Shown piece after piece: positions 41,962-50,474 of a DNA stretch of 54,461 nt. The DNA is from JAVJUS01 sp040220455 (lineage in GTDB: Bacteria > Pseudomonadota > Alphaproteobacteria > DSM-16000 > Inquilinaceae): NCBI GenBank assembly GCA_040220455.1, contig JAVJUS010000101.1, positions 1-54,461 on the forward strand. Direction: 5' to 3'. Position 1 is the stretch's first letter; every line of letters begins with the position of its first letter. Both the position numbers and the translations under genes were made by a program. The notes beneath the pieces are model-generated. The model did not search any database and was not told the DNA's origin. It was given only the letters and a program-made list of their open reading frames with translations.

Positions 41962-42757
41962 TTGCCGCCGCGTTGTCCGTGGCTTCAGCTCTCTCGTACG
42001 GCGCGTCGTGGAAGGCGATCTCGAGCTCCGTCAGCCGGCGGAACCGCGCCGCGCAGGCGGCCTGGCGGGCCGGGTCGAGGGCCGGGCCCAGGGTGTCGAG
42101 GCGCTGGCGGGTCCAGGTCACGCCGGCCTCGAACGCGCCGCCGACATGCAGGTCGATCCAGCGCGCCGCCTCCGGGTGGCGCGGGCCGGCATCGTGGGCC
42201 CGGGCGCACCAGGTGAGGTACATCCACTCCGCCGCCAGCATCATCGACAGGATCTCCTCGAAGGTCGCGTGGGCGGCCATGGCGAGCGCGCCGTCGCCCA
42301 GCGCCAGCGCGGCGGCGGGCGGTGGGGCGGCGTCGGACGCCGGCTCGGCAGGCAGGCCGAGCCGGGCGAAGGTCTCCGCGAAATAGCGCTCCTGCTCGCC
42401 GGTCAGCGCCTCCAGGATCTCGGCCACATGGCGCCGGTCGGCGGTGGTCGGAGCCTGGATCAGGGCATGGGCGAAGACCTTGACCGCCGTGGCGACGAAG
42501 CCGTGCTCGTAGCGCAGGTAGCGCGCGAAGACGCCGTCGGGCAGGGCGTCGGCCGCGATCTCCCGCGTGAAGCGGTGGTCGAGCATCGCGTCCCAGGCCG
42601 GCCCGCAGGCCTCCCGCAGCCAGTCGGTGAAACGCAGGTCGGCGCGCAGGGCGCGGGCGGCGTCGAAGCTGGCGAGGGCGGTGGCGGGCGGGGCTGATCG
42701 GGCGGTCACGCGGCTCGAGCCTCCGTTCGGGGGACCGTCGCCACTGTGCGTCACCAT
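41936..42757 (-). CDS. TenA-family protein (TenA_E-like)
   Basis: A 273-residue protein of the TenA/thiaminase II family (thiamine salvage by hydrolysis of aminopyrimidines). Seen are FTDWLREACGPAWDAMLDHR, RYLRYEHGFVATAVKVFAHA and the core helix FEEILSMMLAAEWMYLTWC. In classical TenA this helix carries the catalytic cysteine (LPCxxxY); here the place holds AAE, as in the TenA_E branch. The last 8 residues (NGSPLSRG) and the stop codon are encoded by the repeat arm at 41933-41961. The ATG at 42757 is chosen; a GTG at 42709 is an alternative. Confidence 0.78.
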   Translation of the reverse strand: MVTHSGDGPPNGGSSRVTARSAPPATALASFDAARALRADLRFTDWLREACGPAWDAMLDHRFTREIAADALPDGVFARYLRYEHGFVATAVKVFAHALIQAPTTADRRHVAEILEALTGEQERYFAETFARLGLPAEPASDAAPPPAAALALGDGALAMAAHATFEEILSMMLAAEWMYLTWCARAHDAGPRHPEAARWIDLHVGGAFEAGVTWTRQRLDTLGPALDPARQAACAARFRRLTELEIAFHDAPYERAEATDNAAANGSPLSRG

Positions 42758-42789
42758 GCTCTCGCATGCCAGGGCCGCCGCCCGGCGGC

Positions 42790-43776
42790 ATGACGGTACG
42801 CGGTTTGCTTGGCGAGCAGGCAACAGCCGGGCCATGCTCGGTGGACGCGGCGAGATCGGAATCGGGGAGGCGGGCGCTGGCGATCGAGGTGAACGAGGAG
42901 GTGGCGGCGGCACGAGGCAAGGCGGTCGGCGCCGGCCGGCCCCAGCGCTCCACCGGGGGCTGCGTGCTGGCCTACGCCCGGCGCGACGGGCGGACCCGGC
43001 TCGCCGATCTGGGCCAGCATCCGCCGTGCCGGGTGCTCTTTCCCCACGTACCGGCCGGTGAGCCGCCGCTGGCCGCACTGGTCACCACCACCGGCGGGCT
43101 GACCGGCGGCGATCGGCTCGATCTCGCGATCGGCGTCGGCGAGGGGGCGGCGGCGACGGTGACCGGCCAGGCGGCGGAGAAGATCTACCGTTCCGCCGGC
43201 GGCGCGGCGCGCATCGACGTGGGCTTGAGCGCCGGGCCGGGCGGGTGGCTGGAATGGCTGCCGCAGGAGACGATCCTGTTCGACGGCGCCGCGCTCCACC
43301 GCGCGACCGGGGCGGATCTCGACCCGACGGCCCGGCTGCTCGCCTGCGAGATCGTCGTCTTCGGCCGGCGCGCCTCGGGCGAGGAGATCGGACGGTTGGC
43401 GCTGGCCGACACCTGGCGCCTTCGGATCGGCGGGCGGCTCGCCTGGGCGGACGGGCTGGCGCTCGGCGGGGTGGAGGAGCCGGCCCCGGTCGTCGCCGGG
43501 CTGGCCGATCCGCTGGCTTTCGCCGGTGCGGGCGCCTGCGCGACGGTCGTCTATGCCGGGCCGGATGCCGAAGCCGCGTTGCCCACGGCGCGGGCGCTCC
43601 TGGCCTCGGCCGGCCCGGCGGCGGGCGTGACCCGGCCCGTGCCCGGCGTGCTCGTCGCCCGCGTCCTGGCCCCCGACGGCGCGACGGCGCGGCGCCGGGT
43701 GGCGCGGCTCGCCGCCGGCCTGCGCGCCGCCATGGCAGGGCTGCCCGCGCGAATGCCGGGCCTGTGGTTCGTATAG
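42790..43776 (+). CDS. ureD: Urease accessory protein UreD
   Basis: UreD (UreH) binds apo-urease and scaffolds the UreF-UreG nickel-delivery complex. Recognised stretches are RTRLADLGQHPPCRVLFPH, LVTTTGGLTGGDRLDLAIGV and QAAEKIYRS followed by WLEWLPQETILFDGA. The homologous part begins near residue 55, so the true start is uncertain: ATGs at 42766 and 42790 and a GTG at 42890 are in frame, none with a good ribosome site. It diverges from tenA and lies upstream of the urea importer, apart from the rest of the urease genes. Confidence 0.88.
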   Translation: MTVRGLLGEQATAGPCSVDAARSESGRRALAIEVNEEVAAARGKAVGAGRPQRSTGGCVLAYARRDGRTRLADLGQHPPCRVLFPHVPAGEPPLAALVTTTGGLTGGDRLDLAIGVGEGAAATVTGQAAEKIYRSAGGAARIDVGLSAGPGGWLEWLPQETILFDGAALHRATGADLDPTARLLACEIVVFGRRASGEEIGRLALADTWRLRIGGRLAWADGLALGGVEEPAPVVAGLADPLAFAGAGACATVVYAGPDAEAALPTARALLASAGPAAGVTRPVPGVLVARVLAPDGATARRRVARLAAGLRAAMAGLPARMPGLWFV

Positions 43777-43934
43777 ACCGAGTTCTGCCTGCCGAACGTC
43801 CCGAATTTTTCGCAAGTGCACAATCCAGCGGCACTTCCGTACGGCCGCTCCACCTCCGGTTGGCGCACCCGGCCCGTCTCCGAGGCGGCGGAATCCATGA
43901 ACGGATTTCGCTCGGGTGGCGACAGGCGGGCGTG

Positions 43935-43950
43935 TGGCACGCCCGTTGCT
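43935..43950 (+). promoter_or_regulatory. Sigma-54 (RpoN) promoter of the urt-ure operon
   Basis: TGGCACGCCCGTTGCT matches the consensus TGGCACG-N4-TTGCW at every specified position, with GG at -24 and GC at -12 correctly spaced. Transcription would begin near 43961, 38 bases before the urtA ATG. It implies nitrogen control through an enhancer-binding protein such as NtrC; no clear NtrC site was found upstream. Confidence 0.8.
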
Positions 43951-43998
43951 GTCGTCGAGGGTGCAACAAGAAAACTCCCAAGGACCGGAGGCACGACA

Positions 43999-45297
43999 AT
44001 GCGGTTCCATCCCCTGAAATCGGCGGCGGCGGGCGCGATGGCGCTGGCCGCCCTGGGTACCGGCCAGGCGGCCCTGGCCCAGGAAGGCGAGCCCATCAAG
44101 GTGGGCATCCTGCATTCCCTGTCGGGCACGATGGCGATCAGCGAGACGACCTTGAAGGACGTCATGCTGATGCTGATCGAGCAGCAGAACGCGGCCGGCG
44201 GTGTGATGGGCCGCCCGCTGGAACCGGTGGTCGTCGACCCGGCATCGGACTGGCCGCTCTTCGCCGAGAAGGCGCGCGAGCTGATCGAGCAGGAGGATGT
44301 CGCGGTCGTCTTCGGCTGCTGGACCTCGGTGTCGCGCAAGTCGGTACTGCCGGTCTTCGAGGAGCTCAACGGCCTGCTCTTCTACCCGGTGCAGTACGAG
44401 GGCGAGGAATCCTCGCGCAATGTCTTCTACACCGGCGCCGCGCCGAACCAGCAGGCGATCCCGGCGGTCGAGTACCTGATGAGCGAGGACGGCGGCGGTG
44501 CGGAGCGGTTCGTCCTGCTCGGCACCGACTACGTCTATCCGCGCACGACCAACAAGATCCTGCGCGAGTTCCTCAACGCCAACGGCATCGGCGACGAGGA
44601 CATCCTGGAGAGCTACACGCCGTTCGGCCATTCCGACTGGCAGACGATCGTCGCCGACGTGAAGGAGTTCGCCTCCCAGGGCAAGCCGACGGCCGTCGTC
44701 TCGACCATCAACGGCGACGCCAACGTGCCGTTCTACAAGGAGCTGGCCAACCAGGGCATCGACGCCGCCGACATCCCGGTGGTCGCCTTCTCGGTCGGCG
44801 AGGAGGAACTGGCGGGTCTCGATACCGAGCCGTTGGTCGGTCACCTGGCCGCCTGGAACTACTTCATGTCGGTCGAGACCGACGCGAACGAGGAGTTCAT
44901 CGAGAACTGGCACGCGTTCATCGGCAACGAGGACCGTGTCACCAACGACCCGATGGAAGCCCACTACATCGGCTTCAACATGTGGGTTCAGGCGGTCGAG
45001 CAGGCCGGCTCCACCGAGGTCGACGCGGTGCGCCAGGCGATGTACGGCCAGGAGGTGAAGAACCTGACCGGCGGCACGGCCGTGATGAACACCAACCATC
45101 ACCTCTCCAAGCCGGTCCTGATCGGCGAGATCCTGGACGACGGGCAATTCGCCACGGTCTGGGAGACCGAAGGCGTGGTTCGCGGCGACGCGTGGAGCGA
45201 CTACATCCCCGAGAGCGCGGATCTGGTGGCCGACTGGACCTATCCCTGGGTCTGCGGCGGCTGCGCCGAGCCGACCTACACCGCCCTCACGCAGTGA
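43999..45297 (+). CDS. urtA: Urea ABC transporter binding protein UrtA
   Basis: A 432-residue urea-binding protein with a signal peptide (residues 1-30, ending GQAALAQ). It has UrtA-specific stretches: KVGILHSLSGTMAISETTLK, DVAVVFGCWTSVSRKSVLPV, NGLLFYPVQYEGEESSRNVF and NTNHHLSKPVLIGEI. GGAGG sits 8 bases before the ATG at 43999. It heads urtABCDE behind a sigma-54 promoter, so urea uptake should rise under nitrogen limitation and feed the urease downstream. Confidence 0.96.
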   Translation: MRFHPLKSAAAGAMALAALGTGQAALAQEGEPIKVGILHSLSGTMAISETTLKDVMLMLIEQQNAAGGVMGRPLEPVVVDPASDWPLFAEKARELIEQEDVAVVFGCWTSVSRKSVLPVFEELNGLLFYPVQYEGEESSRNVFYTGAAPNQQAIPAVEYLMSEDGGGAERFVLLGTDYVYPRTTNKILREFLNANGIGDEDILESYTPFGHSDWQTIVADVKEFASQGKPTAVVSTINGDANVPFYKELANQGIDAADIPVVAFSVGEEELAGLDTEPLVGHLAAWNYFMSVETDANEEFIENWHAFIGNEDRVTNDPMEAHYIGFNMWVQAVEQAGSTEVDAVRQAMYGQEVKNLTGGTAVMNTNHHLSKPVLIGEILDDGQFATVWETEGVVRGDAWSDYIPESADLVADWTYPWVCGGCAEPTYTALTQ

Positions 45298-45316
45298 CGG
45301 CGGCGCGTCCGTGGTC

Positions 45317-47047
45317 ATGATCCGGCGTCTTCCCCGCGCGTCCGATCGGACGCGCGGGGGGCGGGCGGCCCGTCGGTCCGGTGCCTCCGGTCCGCTGGTC
45401 CGGCTGCTCGCCCTCGTTCTCGCGAGCCTCCTCTGGGCAGCCCCGGCCTACGCCCAGGAGGACAGCGACCGCGGCGACCTGCGCGGGCTCGTCCAGGCGC
45501 TGGCGGAAGGCGGCTACGGCGACAAGGCCGATGCCGCGGCCGCCCTTGCCGCGACGGGCGACGAGCGGGTGCGCCCGATCCTGGAGGCGCTGGCCGACCG
45601 GAGCCTCGCCGTGCGCGAGTCCGACGGCCTGGTCGTCATCGAGGCCGATCTGGACGACGACGGGGTGGGCGTCGTCGACCCCGTGACGGGCGAGACGCTG
45701 GCGGTCCTGGAGGACGACGACGGGCTAGACACCATCCGCACGAACGCGGGGCTGCGGCGGGAACTCGACGCGATCATCGGCTCGCTCTCGCTGCGCAGCG
45801 AGGATCCCGAGACCCGGCTGGCGGCCGCGCGGCTGGTCTTCGACGAGGCCGACGAGGATGCGCTGCCCGCCGTCGAGGCGGCGCTGGCCGAGGAGGACGA
45901 CGAGGATGTCCGCGCCGCCCTGGAAAAGGCGCGCGCGGCGATCCTGCTGGAGAGCGGCGACACCGACGCGCAGCTCCGGGCGATCGAGGTGCTGGCGGGC
46001 TACACCGATCCCGAGGTGCGCTCGCGCCTGACCGCGCTGGTCGCCCGCGCCGGCGCCGGCGACGAGGAGCCGACAGCGGAAGAGGAAGCGGTCGCGACCG
46101 CCGCCGAGGACGCCGCCGCCGCCATCGAATCCCGTCTCGAGGTCTGGCGCATGGTGGCCAGCCTCTACCAGGGCATCAGCCTGGGCTCGGTGCTGCTGCT
46201 GGCGGCGATCGGGCTCGCCATCACCTTCGGCGTCATGGGCGTCATCAACATGGCCCATGGCGAGATGGTCATGCTGGGCGCCTACACGACCTTCGTCGTG
46301 CAGGAGGTCTTCCGGTCCGCGTTCCCCGGCCTGTTCGACTGGTCGCTGGCGGTCGCCGTGCCGGCGGCGTTCCTGGTCTCCGGGATGGTCGGGATCGCGA
46401 TCGAGCGGGGCGTGATCCGCTATCTCTACGGCCGGCCGCTCGAGACGCTGCTGGCGACCTGGGGCATCAGCCTTGTCCTGCAGCAGACCGTGCGCACGAT
46501 CTTCGGGCCGACGAACCGACAGGTCGGCACGCCCAGCTGGATGCAGGGCGCGTTCGAGACGACGGCCGGCATCACGCTGACCTACAACCGTTTCTACATC
46601 ATCCTGTTCGCGCTCGCGGTCCTGTTCGCCCTGATGCTCGTGCTCCACCGCAGCGCGCTCGGCCTGCAGATGCGCGCGGTGACCCAGAACCGGCGCATGG
46701 CCAAGGCCATGGGCATCCGCACCGACCGGGTCGACGCGCTGACCTTCGGGCTCGGCTCCGGCGTGGCCGGCGCGGCGGGCGTCGCGCTCAGCCAGATCGA
46801 CAATGTCAGCCCCAATCTGGGCCAAGCCTACATCATCGACTCCTTCCTCGTCGTCGTGTTCGGCGGGGTCGGCAATCTCTGGGGCACCTTCGCCGGGGCG
46901 ATGACGCTGGGCGTCGTCAACAAGTTCCTGGAGCCCTATGCAGGGGCGGTGCTCGGCAAGATCGTCGTGCTGGTGGCGATCATCCTGTTCATCCAGAAGC
47001 GGCCGCGCGGCCTGTTCGCGCTCAAGGGCCGCGCGGCGGAGGGCTGA
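45317..47047 (+). CDS. urtB: Urea ABC transporter permease UrtB, with N-terminal exported domain
   Basis: A 576-residue LivH-type permease. Residues 1-35 form a signal-like segment (LVRLLALVLASLLWAAPAYA). About 230 residues of acidic, helical, HEAT-like sequence follow before the permease domain (from SLYQGISLGSVLLLAAIGLA), with eight or so helices and VMGVINMAHGEMVMLGAY. Long N-terminal extensions are common in proteobacterial UrtB. The ATG at 45317 or a GTG at 45311 may be the start. urtC begins two bases after the stop. Confidence 0.93.
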   Translation: MIRRLPRASDRTRGGRAARRSGASGPLVRLLALVLASLLWAAPAYAQEDSDRGDLRGLVQALAEGGYGDKADAAAALAATGDERVRPILEALADRSLAVRESDGLVVIEADLDDDGVGVVDPVTGETLAVLEDDDGLDTIRTNAGLRRELDAIIGSLSLRSEDPETRLAAARLVFDEADEDALPAVEAALAEEDDEDVRAALEKARAAILLESGDTDAQLRAIEVLAGYTDPEVRSRLTALVARAGAGDEEPTAEEEAVATAAEDAAAAIESRLEVWRMVASLYQGISLGSVLLLAAIGLAITFGVMGVINMAHGEMVMLGAYTTFVVQEVFRSAFPGLFDWSLAVAVPAAFLVSGMVGIAIERGVIRYLYGRPLETLLATWGISLVLQQTVRTIFGPTNRQVGTPSWMQGAFETTAGITLTYNRFYIILFALAVLFALMLVLHRSALGLQMRAVTQNRRMAKAMGIRTDRVDALTFGLGSGVAGAAGVALSQIDNVSPNLGQAYIIDSFLVVVFGGVGNLWGTFAGAMTLGVVNKFLEPYAGAVLGKIVVLVAIILFIQKRPRGLFALKGRAAEG

Positions 47048-47049
47048 GC

Positions 47050-48264
47050 ATGGGGGTGGCGGCTTCCCTCGGGCGGCGGCCCTGGCTGGCGCCGGGGCCG
47101 GGCGGCTGGGCGCTGATCGCGATCGTCGGCGCAGCGGCGGTCCTGATCCCGGCGCTCAACCTGATGGTGCCGCCGGGCTCGGCCTTCCATGTGCCGACCT
47201 ACATGGTCTCGCTGATGGGCAAGTATCTCTGCTTCGCCCTGCTGGCGCTGAGCGTGGACCTGGTCTGGGGCTATTGCGGCATCCTCAGCCTCGGCCACGG
47301 CGCGTTCTTCGGCCTGGGCGGCTACGCCATGGGCATGTACCTGATGCGCCAGATCGGCGACCGGGGCGTCTACGGCGACCCGGTCCTGCCGGATTTCATG
47401 GTCTTCCTCGATTGGGAACGGCTGCCCTGGTACTGGCTCGGTTTCGACAATTTCGCCTTCGCCATGCTCATGGTGCTGGCGGTGCCCGGCGCGCTGGCGC
47501 TGGTCTTCGGCTGGCTGGCGTTCCGCTCCCGGGTGACGGGGGTCTATCTCTCGATCATCACCCAGGCGATGACCTTCGCCCTGATGCTCGCCTTCTTCCG
47601 CAACGACATGGGCTTCGGCGGCAACAACGGGCTGACCGACTTCAAGGACATCCTTGGCTTCGACATCCAGGCCCGGGGCACCCGCGCGGCCCTGTTCTCG
47701 GCGAGCGCGCTCGCGCTCATCGCCGGGTTCCTGGTCTGCCGCTTCATGGTGACGTCGAAATACGGCCGCGTGCTCACCGCGCTGCGGGATTCCGAGGCCC
47801 GTGCCCGGTTCCTGGGCTACCGGGTCGAGCGCTACCAGCTCCTCGCCTTCGTGGTCTCCGCCATGCTGGCGGGGCTGGCGGGCGCGCTCTACGTCCCGCA
47901 GGTCGGCATCATCAATCCGGGCGAGTTCTCGCCGGCCAACTCGATCGAGATCATCGTCTGGGTCGCCGTGGGCGGGCGCGGCACGCTCTACGGCGCGGCG
48001 CTGGGCGGCGTGCTGGTCAACTACGCCAAGACGTACTTCACCGGCGCGATGCCGGAACTCTGGCTGTTCATGCTGGGCGGCCTGTTCATCGCGACCACGC
48101 TGTTCCTGCCCAAGGGCATCGTCGGGGCCGTCATGCCGCTGATCGACGGCGTGCGCGCGCGCCTCGGCGGCGGGGGCGGCCGGCGGGCCCGCTCCGACAC
48201 CGCGCGCGAGCCCGGCGGCGGGCCGGCGGCGGTGGCCGAGCCGGCGCGGGAGCCGGGGGAATGA
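47050..48264 (+). CDS. urtC: Urea ABC transporter permease UrtC
   Basis: A 404-residue LivM-type permease with about ten helices. It has DLVWGYCGILSLGHGAFFGL, YLSIITQAMTFALMLAFFRN and NNGLTDFKDILGFDIQ, the last typical of UrtC. The C-terminal 35 residues are Arg/Gly/Pro-rich and cytoplasmic. It overlaps urtD by ATGA. Confidence 0.95.
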   Translation: MGVAASLGRRPWLAPGPGGWALIAIVGAAAVLIPALNLMVPPGSAFHVPTYMVSLMGKYLCFALLALSVDLVWGYCGILSLGHGAFFGLGGYAMGMYLMRQIGDRGVYGDPVLPDFMVFLDWERLPWYWLGFDNFAFAMLMVLAVPGALALVFGWLAFRSRVTGVYLSIITQAMTFALMLAFFRNDMGFGGNNGLTDFKDILGFDIQARGTRAALFSASALALIAGFLVCRFMVTSKYGRVLTALRDSEARARFLGYRVERYQLLAFVVSAMLAGLAGALYVPQVGIINPGEFSPANSIEIIVWVAVGGRGTLYGAALGGVLVNYAKTYFTGAMPELWLFMLGGLFIATTLFLPKGIVGAVMPLIDGVRARLGGGGGRRARSDTAREPGGGPAAVAEPAREPGE

Positions 48265-49031
48265 CCGCCGCGCCCGCGCCCACCGCGGAGTCGATGACCG
48301 CGGTCCTGTACATCGACGGGGTCAGCGTCTCGTTCGACGGCTTCAAGGCGCTGAACGATCTCAGCTTCGTCGTCGGCGAGGGCGAGATGCGCGCCGTCAT
48401 CGGCCCCAACGGCGCCGGCAAGACGACCATGATGGACGTCATCACGGGCCGCACCCGGGCCGATGCCGGCACGGTCCTGTTCCGCGGCGCCCACGACCTG
48501 ACCCGGCTCGACGAGGCGGCGATCGCCGAGCTCGGCATCGGGCGGAAGTTCCAGAAGCCGACGGTCTTCGAGAACCATTCGGTCTTCGAGAACCTGGAGC
48601 TCGCCGCCAAGGCGCCGCGCGGCCCCTTCGCCACGCTGATCGCGCGGCTGTCCGGCGAGCAGGCGGACCGCATCGACGCGACGCTGGCGACGATCGGGCT
48701 GGCCGATCGGGCGTCGACGGCGGCTGGCGCGCTCTCCCACGGCCAGAAGCAGTGGCTGGAGATCGGCATGCTGCTGATCCAGGACCCGGACCTGCTGTTC
48801 CTGGACGAGCCGGTGGCCGGCATGACCGATTCCGAGACCGAGCAGACGGCCGACCTGCTGCGCCGGATCGCGGGCAAGCATTCGGTCGTGGTGGTCGAGC
48901 ACGACATGGCCTTCGTGCGCGCGCTCGGCGTCCGGGTCACCGTGCTGCACGAAGGCAGCGTGCTCGCCGAAGGCTCGCTCGACCACGTCCAGAACGACCC
49001 GCGCGTCATCGAAGTCTATCTGGGGCGCTGA
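48261..49031 (+). CDS. urtD: Urea ABC transporter ATPase UrtD
   Basis: A 256-residue LivG-type ATPase. Walker A reads VIGPNGAGKTTMMDVITG, the family stretch GIGRKFQKPTVFENHSVFEN, the signature-equivalent LSHGQKQWLEIGMLL, and Walker B LLFLDEPVAGMTDSET. The LSHGQKQ signature and MTDSE motif are typical of UrtD. The start overlaps the urtC stop and urtE starts three bases after its end. Confidence 0.95.
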   Translation: MTAAPAPTAESMTAVLYIDGVSVSFDGFKALNDLSFVVGEGEMRAVIGPNGAGKTTMMDVITGRTRADAGTVLFRGAHDLTRLDEAAIAELGIGRKFQKPTVFENHSVFENLELAAKAPRGPFATLIARLSGEQADRIDATLATIGLADRASTAAGALSHGQKQWLEIGMLLIQDPDLLFLDEPVAGMTDSETEQTADLLRRIAGKHSVVVVEHDMAFVRALGVRVTVLHEGSVLAEGSLDHVQNDPRVIEVYLGR

Positions 49032-49034
49032 GCC

Positions 49035-49730
49035 ATGCTGACCGTCGAGGGCGTGCATCTTTCCTACGGCGCGAGCCAGGCCCTGCGCGGCGTCGGCCTG
49101 GAGGCCGAGCGGGGCCGGGTGACCTGCGTCATGGGCCGCAACGGCGTTGGAAAGACCAGCCTGCTCAAGGCCGTCGTCGGCCTGCACCCGATATCCTCGG
49201 GCGCGATCGCCTGGGACGGCGAGGCGCTGGCCGGCCAGCCCGCCCACCGCCGCGCGGCACGGGGCATCGCCTATGTCCCGCAGGGTCGCGAGATCTTCCC
49301 GCTCCTGAGCGTGGAGGAGAACCTGCGCACCGGCTATGCCGCCCTGCCGCGCGACAAGCGGAGCCTGCCCGAGGAGATCTTCACCCTGTTCCCGGTGCTG
49401 GGCGACATGATGCGCCGACGCGGCGGCGACCTCTCCGGCGGCCAGCAGCAGCAGCTCGCCATCGCCCGCGCGCTGGTCATGCGTCCGTCGCTCCTGGTGC
49501 TCGACGAGCCGACGGAGGGCATCCAGCCCTCCATCATCAAGCAGATCGGCGAGGTCATCGCCCGGCTGGCCGCGCGGGGCGACATGGCGATCCTGCTGGT
49601 AGAGCAGTATTTCGAGTTCGCCCGCGACCTGGCCGACCGGTTCTGCGTGCTCGACCGGGGCGAGGTCGTGCTCGCCGGCGACCGTGCCTCCCTGCGCGAG
49701 GAGGAGGTCCGGCGGCATCTGACGGTGTGA
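49035..49730 (+). CDS. urtE: Urea ABC transporter ATPase UrtE
   Basis: A 231-residue LivF-type ATPase with Walker A VMGRNGVGKTSLLKAVVG, signature LSGGQQQQLAIARALV, Walker B LLVLDEPTEGIQPSI and YVPQGREIFPLLSVEENL. The GRNGVGK form of Walker A and EGIQPSII are characteristic of UrtE. It completes the urea importer; ureA follows after 103 bp. Confidence 0.95.
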   Translation: MLTVEGVHLSYGASQALRGVGLEAERGRVTCVMGRNGVGKTSLLKAVVGLHPISSGAIAWDGEALAGQPAHRRAARGIAYVPQGREIFPLLSVEENLRTGYAALPRDKRSLPEEIFTLFPVLGDMMRRRGGDLSGGQQQQLAIARALVMRPSLLVLDEPTEGIQPSIIKQIGEVIARLAARGDMAILLVEQYFEFARDLADRFCVLDRGEVVLAGDRASLREEEVRRHLTV

Positions 49731-49833
49731 CCGCGGTACCGGGAAGGGTAGTCTCCGACTCCCACGCCGGCGCCCGCCCGAGTCCGAAGACGGCGCCAAG
49801 CCGTCCGCCATGGCCTTTACGGAGGGTTCCCCC

Positions 49834-50136
49834 ATGCACCTGACCCCGCGGGAGAAGGACAAGCTGCTGGTCGCCACGGCCGCCATGGTGGCGCGCCGGC
49901 GGCTGGAGCGCGGCGTCAAGCTCAACCACCCCGAAGCCGTCGCGCTGATCACCGACTACGTGGTCGAGGGCGCGCGCGACGGCCGCTCGGTCGCCGAGCT
50001 CATGCGCGACGGCGCCTCGGTGATCTCCCGCGACCAGGTGATGCCGGGCGTCGCCGAGATGATCCACGACATCCAGGTCGAGGCGACCTTCCCGGACGGC
50101 ACCAAGCTCGTCACCGTTCACGAGCCGATCCGCTGA
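49834..50136 (+). CDS. ureA: Urease gamma subunit
   Basis: A 100-residue structural subunit of urease (urea to ammonia and carbamate). It begins MHLTPREKDKLLVATAAMVA and contains KLNHPEAVALITDYVVEGAR and MPGVAEMIHDIQVEATFPDG. GGAGGG lies 7 bases before the ATG at 49834, so an upstream in-frame ATG at 49810 is rejected. The length is exactly that of typical UreA. Confidence 0.97.
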   Translation: MHLTPREKDKLLVATAAMVARRRLERGVKLNHPEAVALITDYVVEGARDGRSVAELMRDGASVISRDQVMPGVAEMIHDIQVEATFPDGTKLVTVHEPIR

Positions 50137-50166
50137 CCGACGGGGCCTCAGGAGGGCGACAAGACC

Positions 50167-50472
50167 ATGATTCCGGGTGAAATCCTCCCCGCCGAGGGCG
50201 AGATCGAGCTCAACGCCGGGCGCGAGACCCTGACGCTCGAGGTCGCCAACACCGGCGACCGGCCGATCCAGGTCGGCAGCCACTACCACTTCTTCGAGAC
50301 CAATCCGGCGCTGGCCTTCGATCGGGACAAGGCGCGGGGCTTCCGCCTCGACATCCCGGCGGGAACGGCCGTGCGCTTCGAGCCGGGCCAGACCCGCGAG
50401 GTCCGGCTGGTCGCCTATGCCGGCGGCCGGCGCGTCTTCGGCTTCAACGGCAAGGTCATGGGGGATCTCTGA
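50167..50472 (+). CDS. ureB: Urease beta subunit
   Basis: A 101-residue subunit beginning MIPGEILPAEGEIELNAGRE, with the family core VANTGDRPIQVGSHYHFFET and RLDIPAGTAVRFEPGQTREV. AGGAGG lies 9 bases before the ATG. It is separate from UreA, as in most bacteria. ureC starts two bases after its stop. Confidence 0.97.
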   Translation: MIPGEILPAEGEIELNAGRETLTLEVANTGDRPIQVGSHYHFFETNPALAFDRDKARGFRLDIPAGTAVRFEPGQTREVRLVAYAGGRRVFGFNGKVMGDL

Positions 50473-50474
50473 CG

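Noticed and set aside
43777..43934. NtrC enhancer sites upstream of the sigma-54 promoter
   Set aside because: TGCAC/GCAC words are present around 43817-43834 but do not form the spaced dyad of an NtrC site, so no feature is called.
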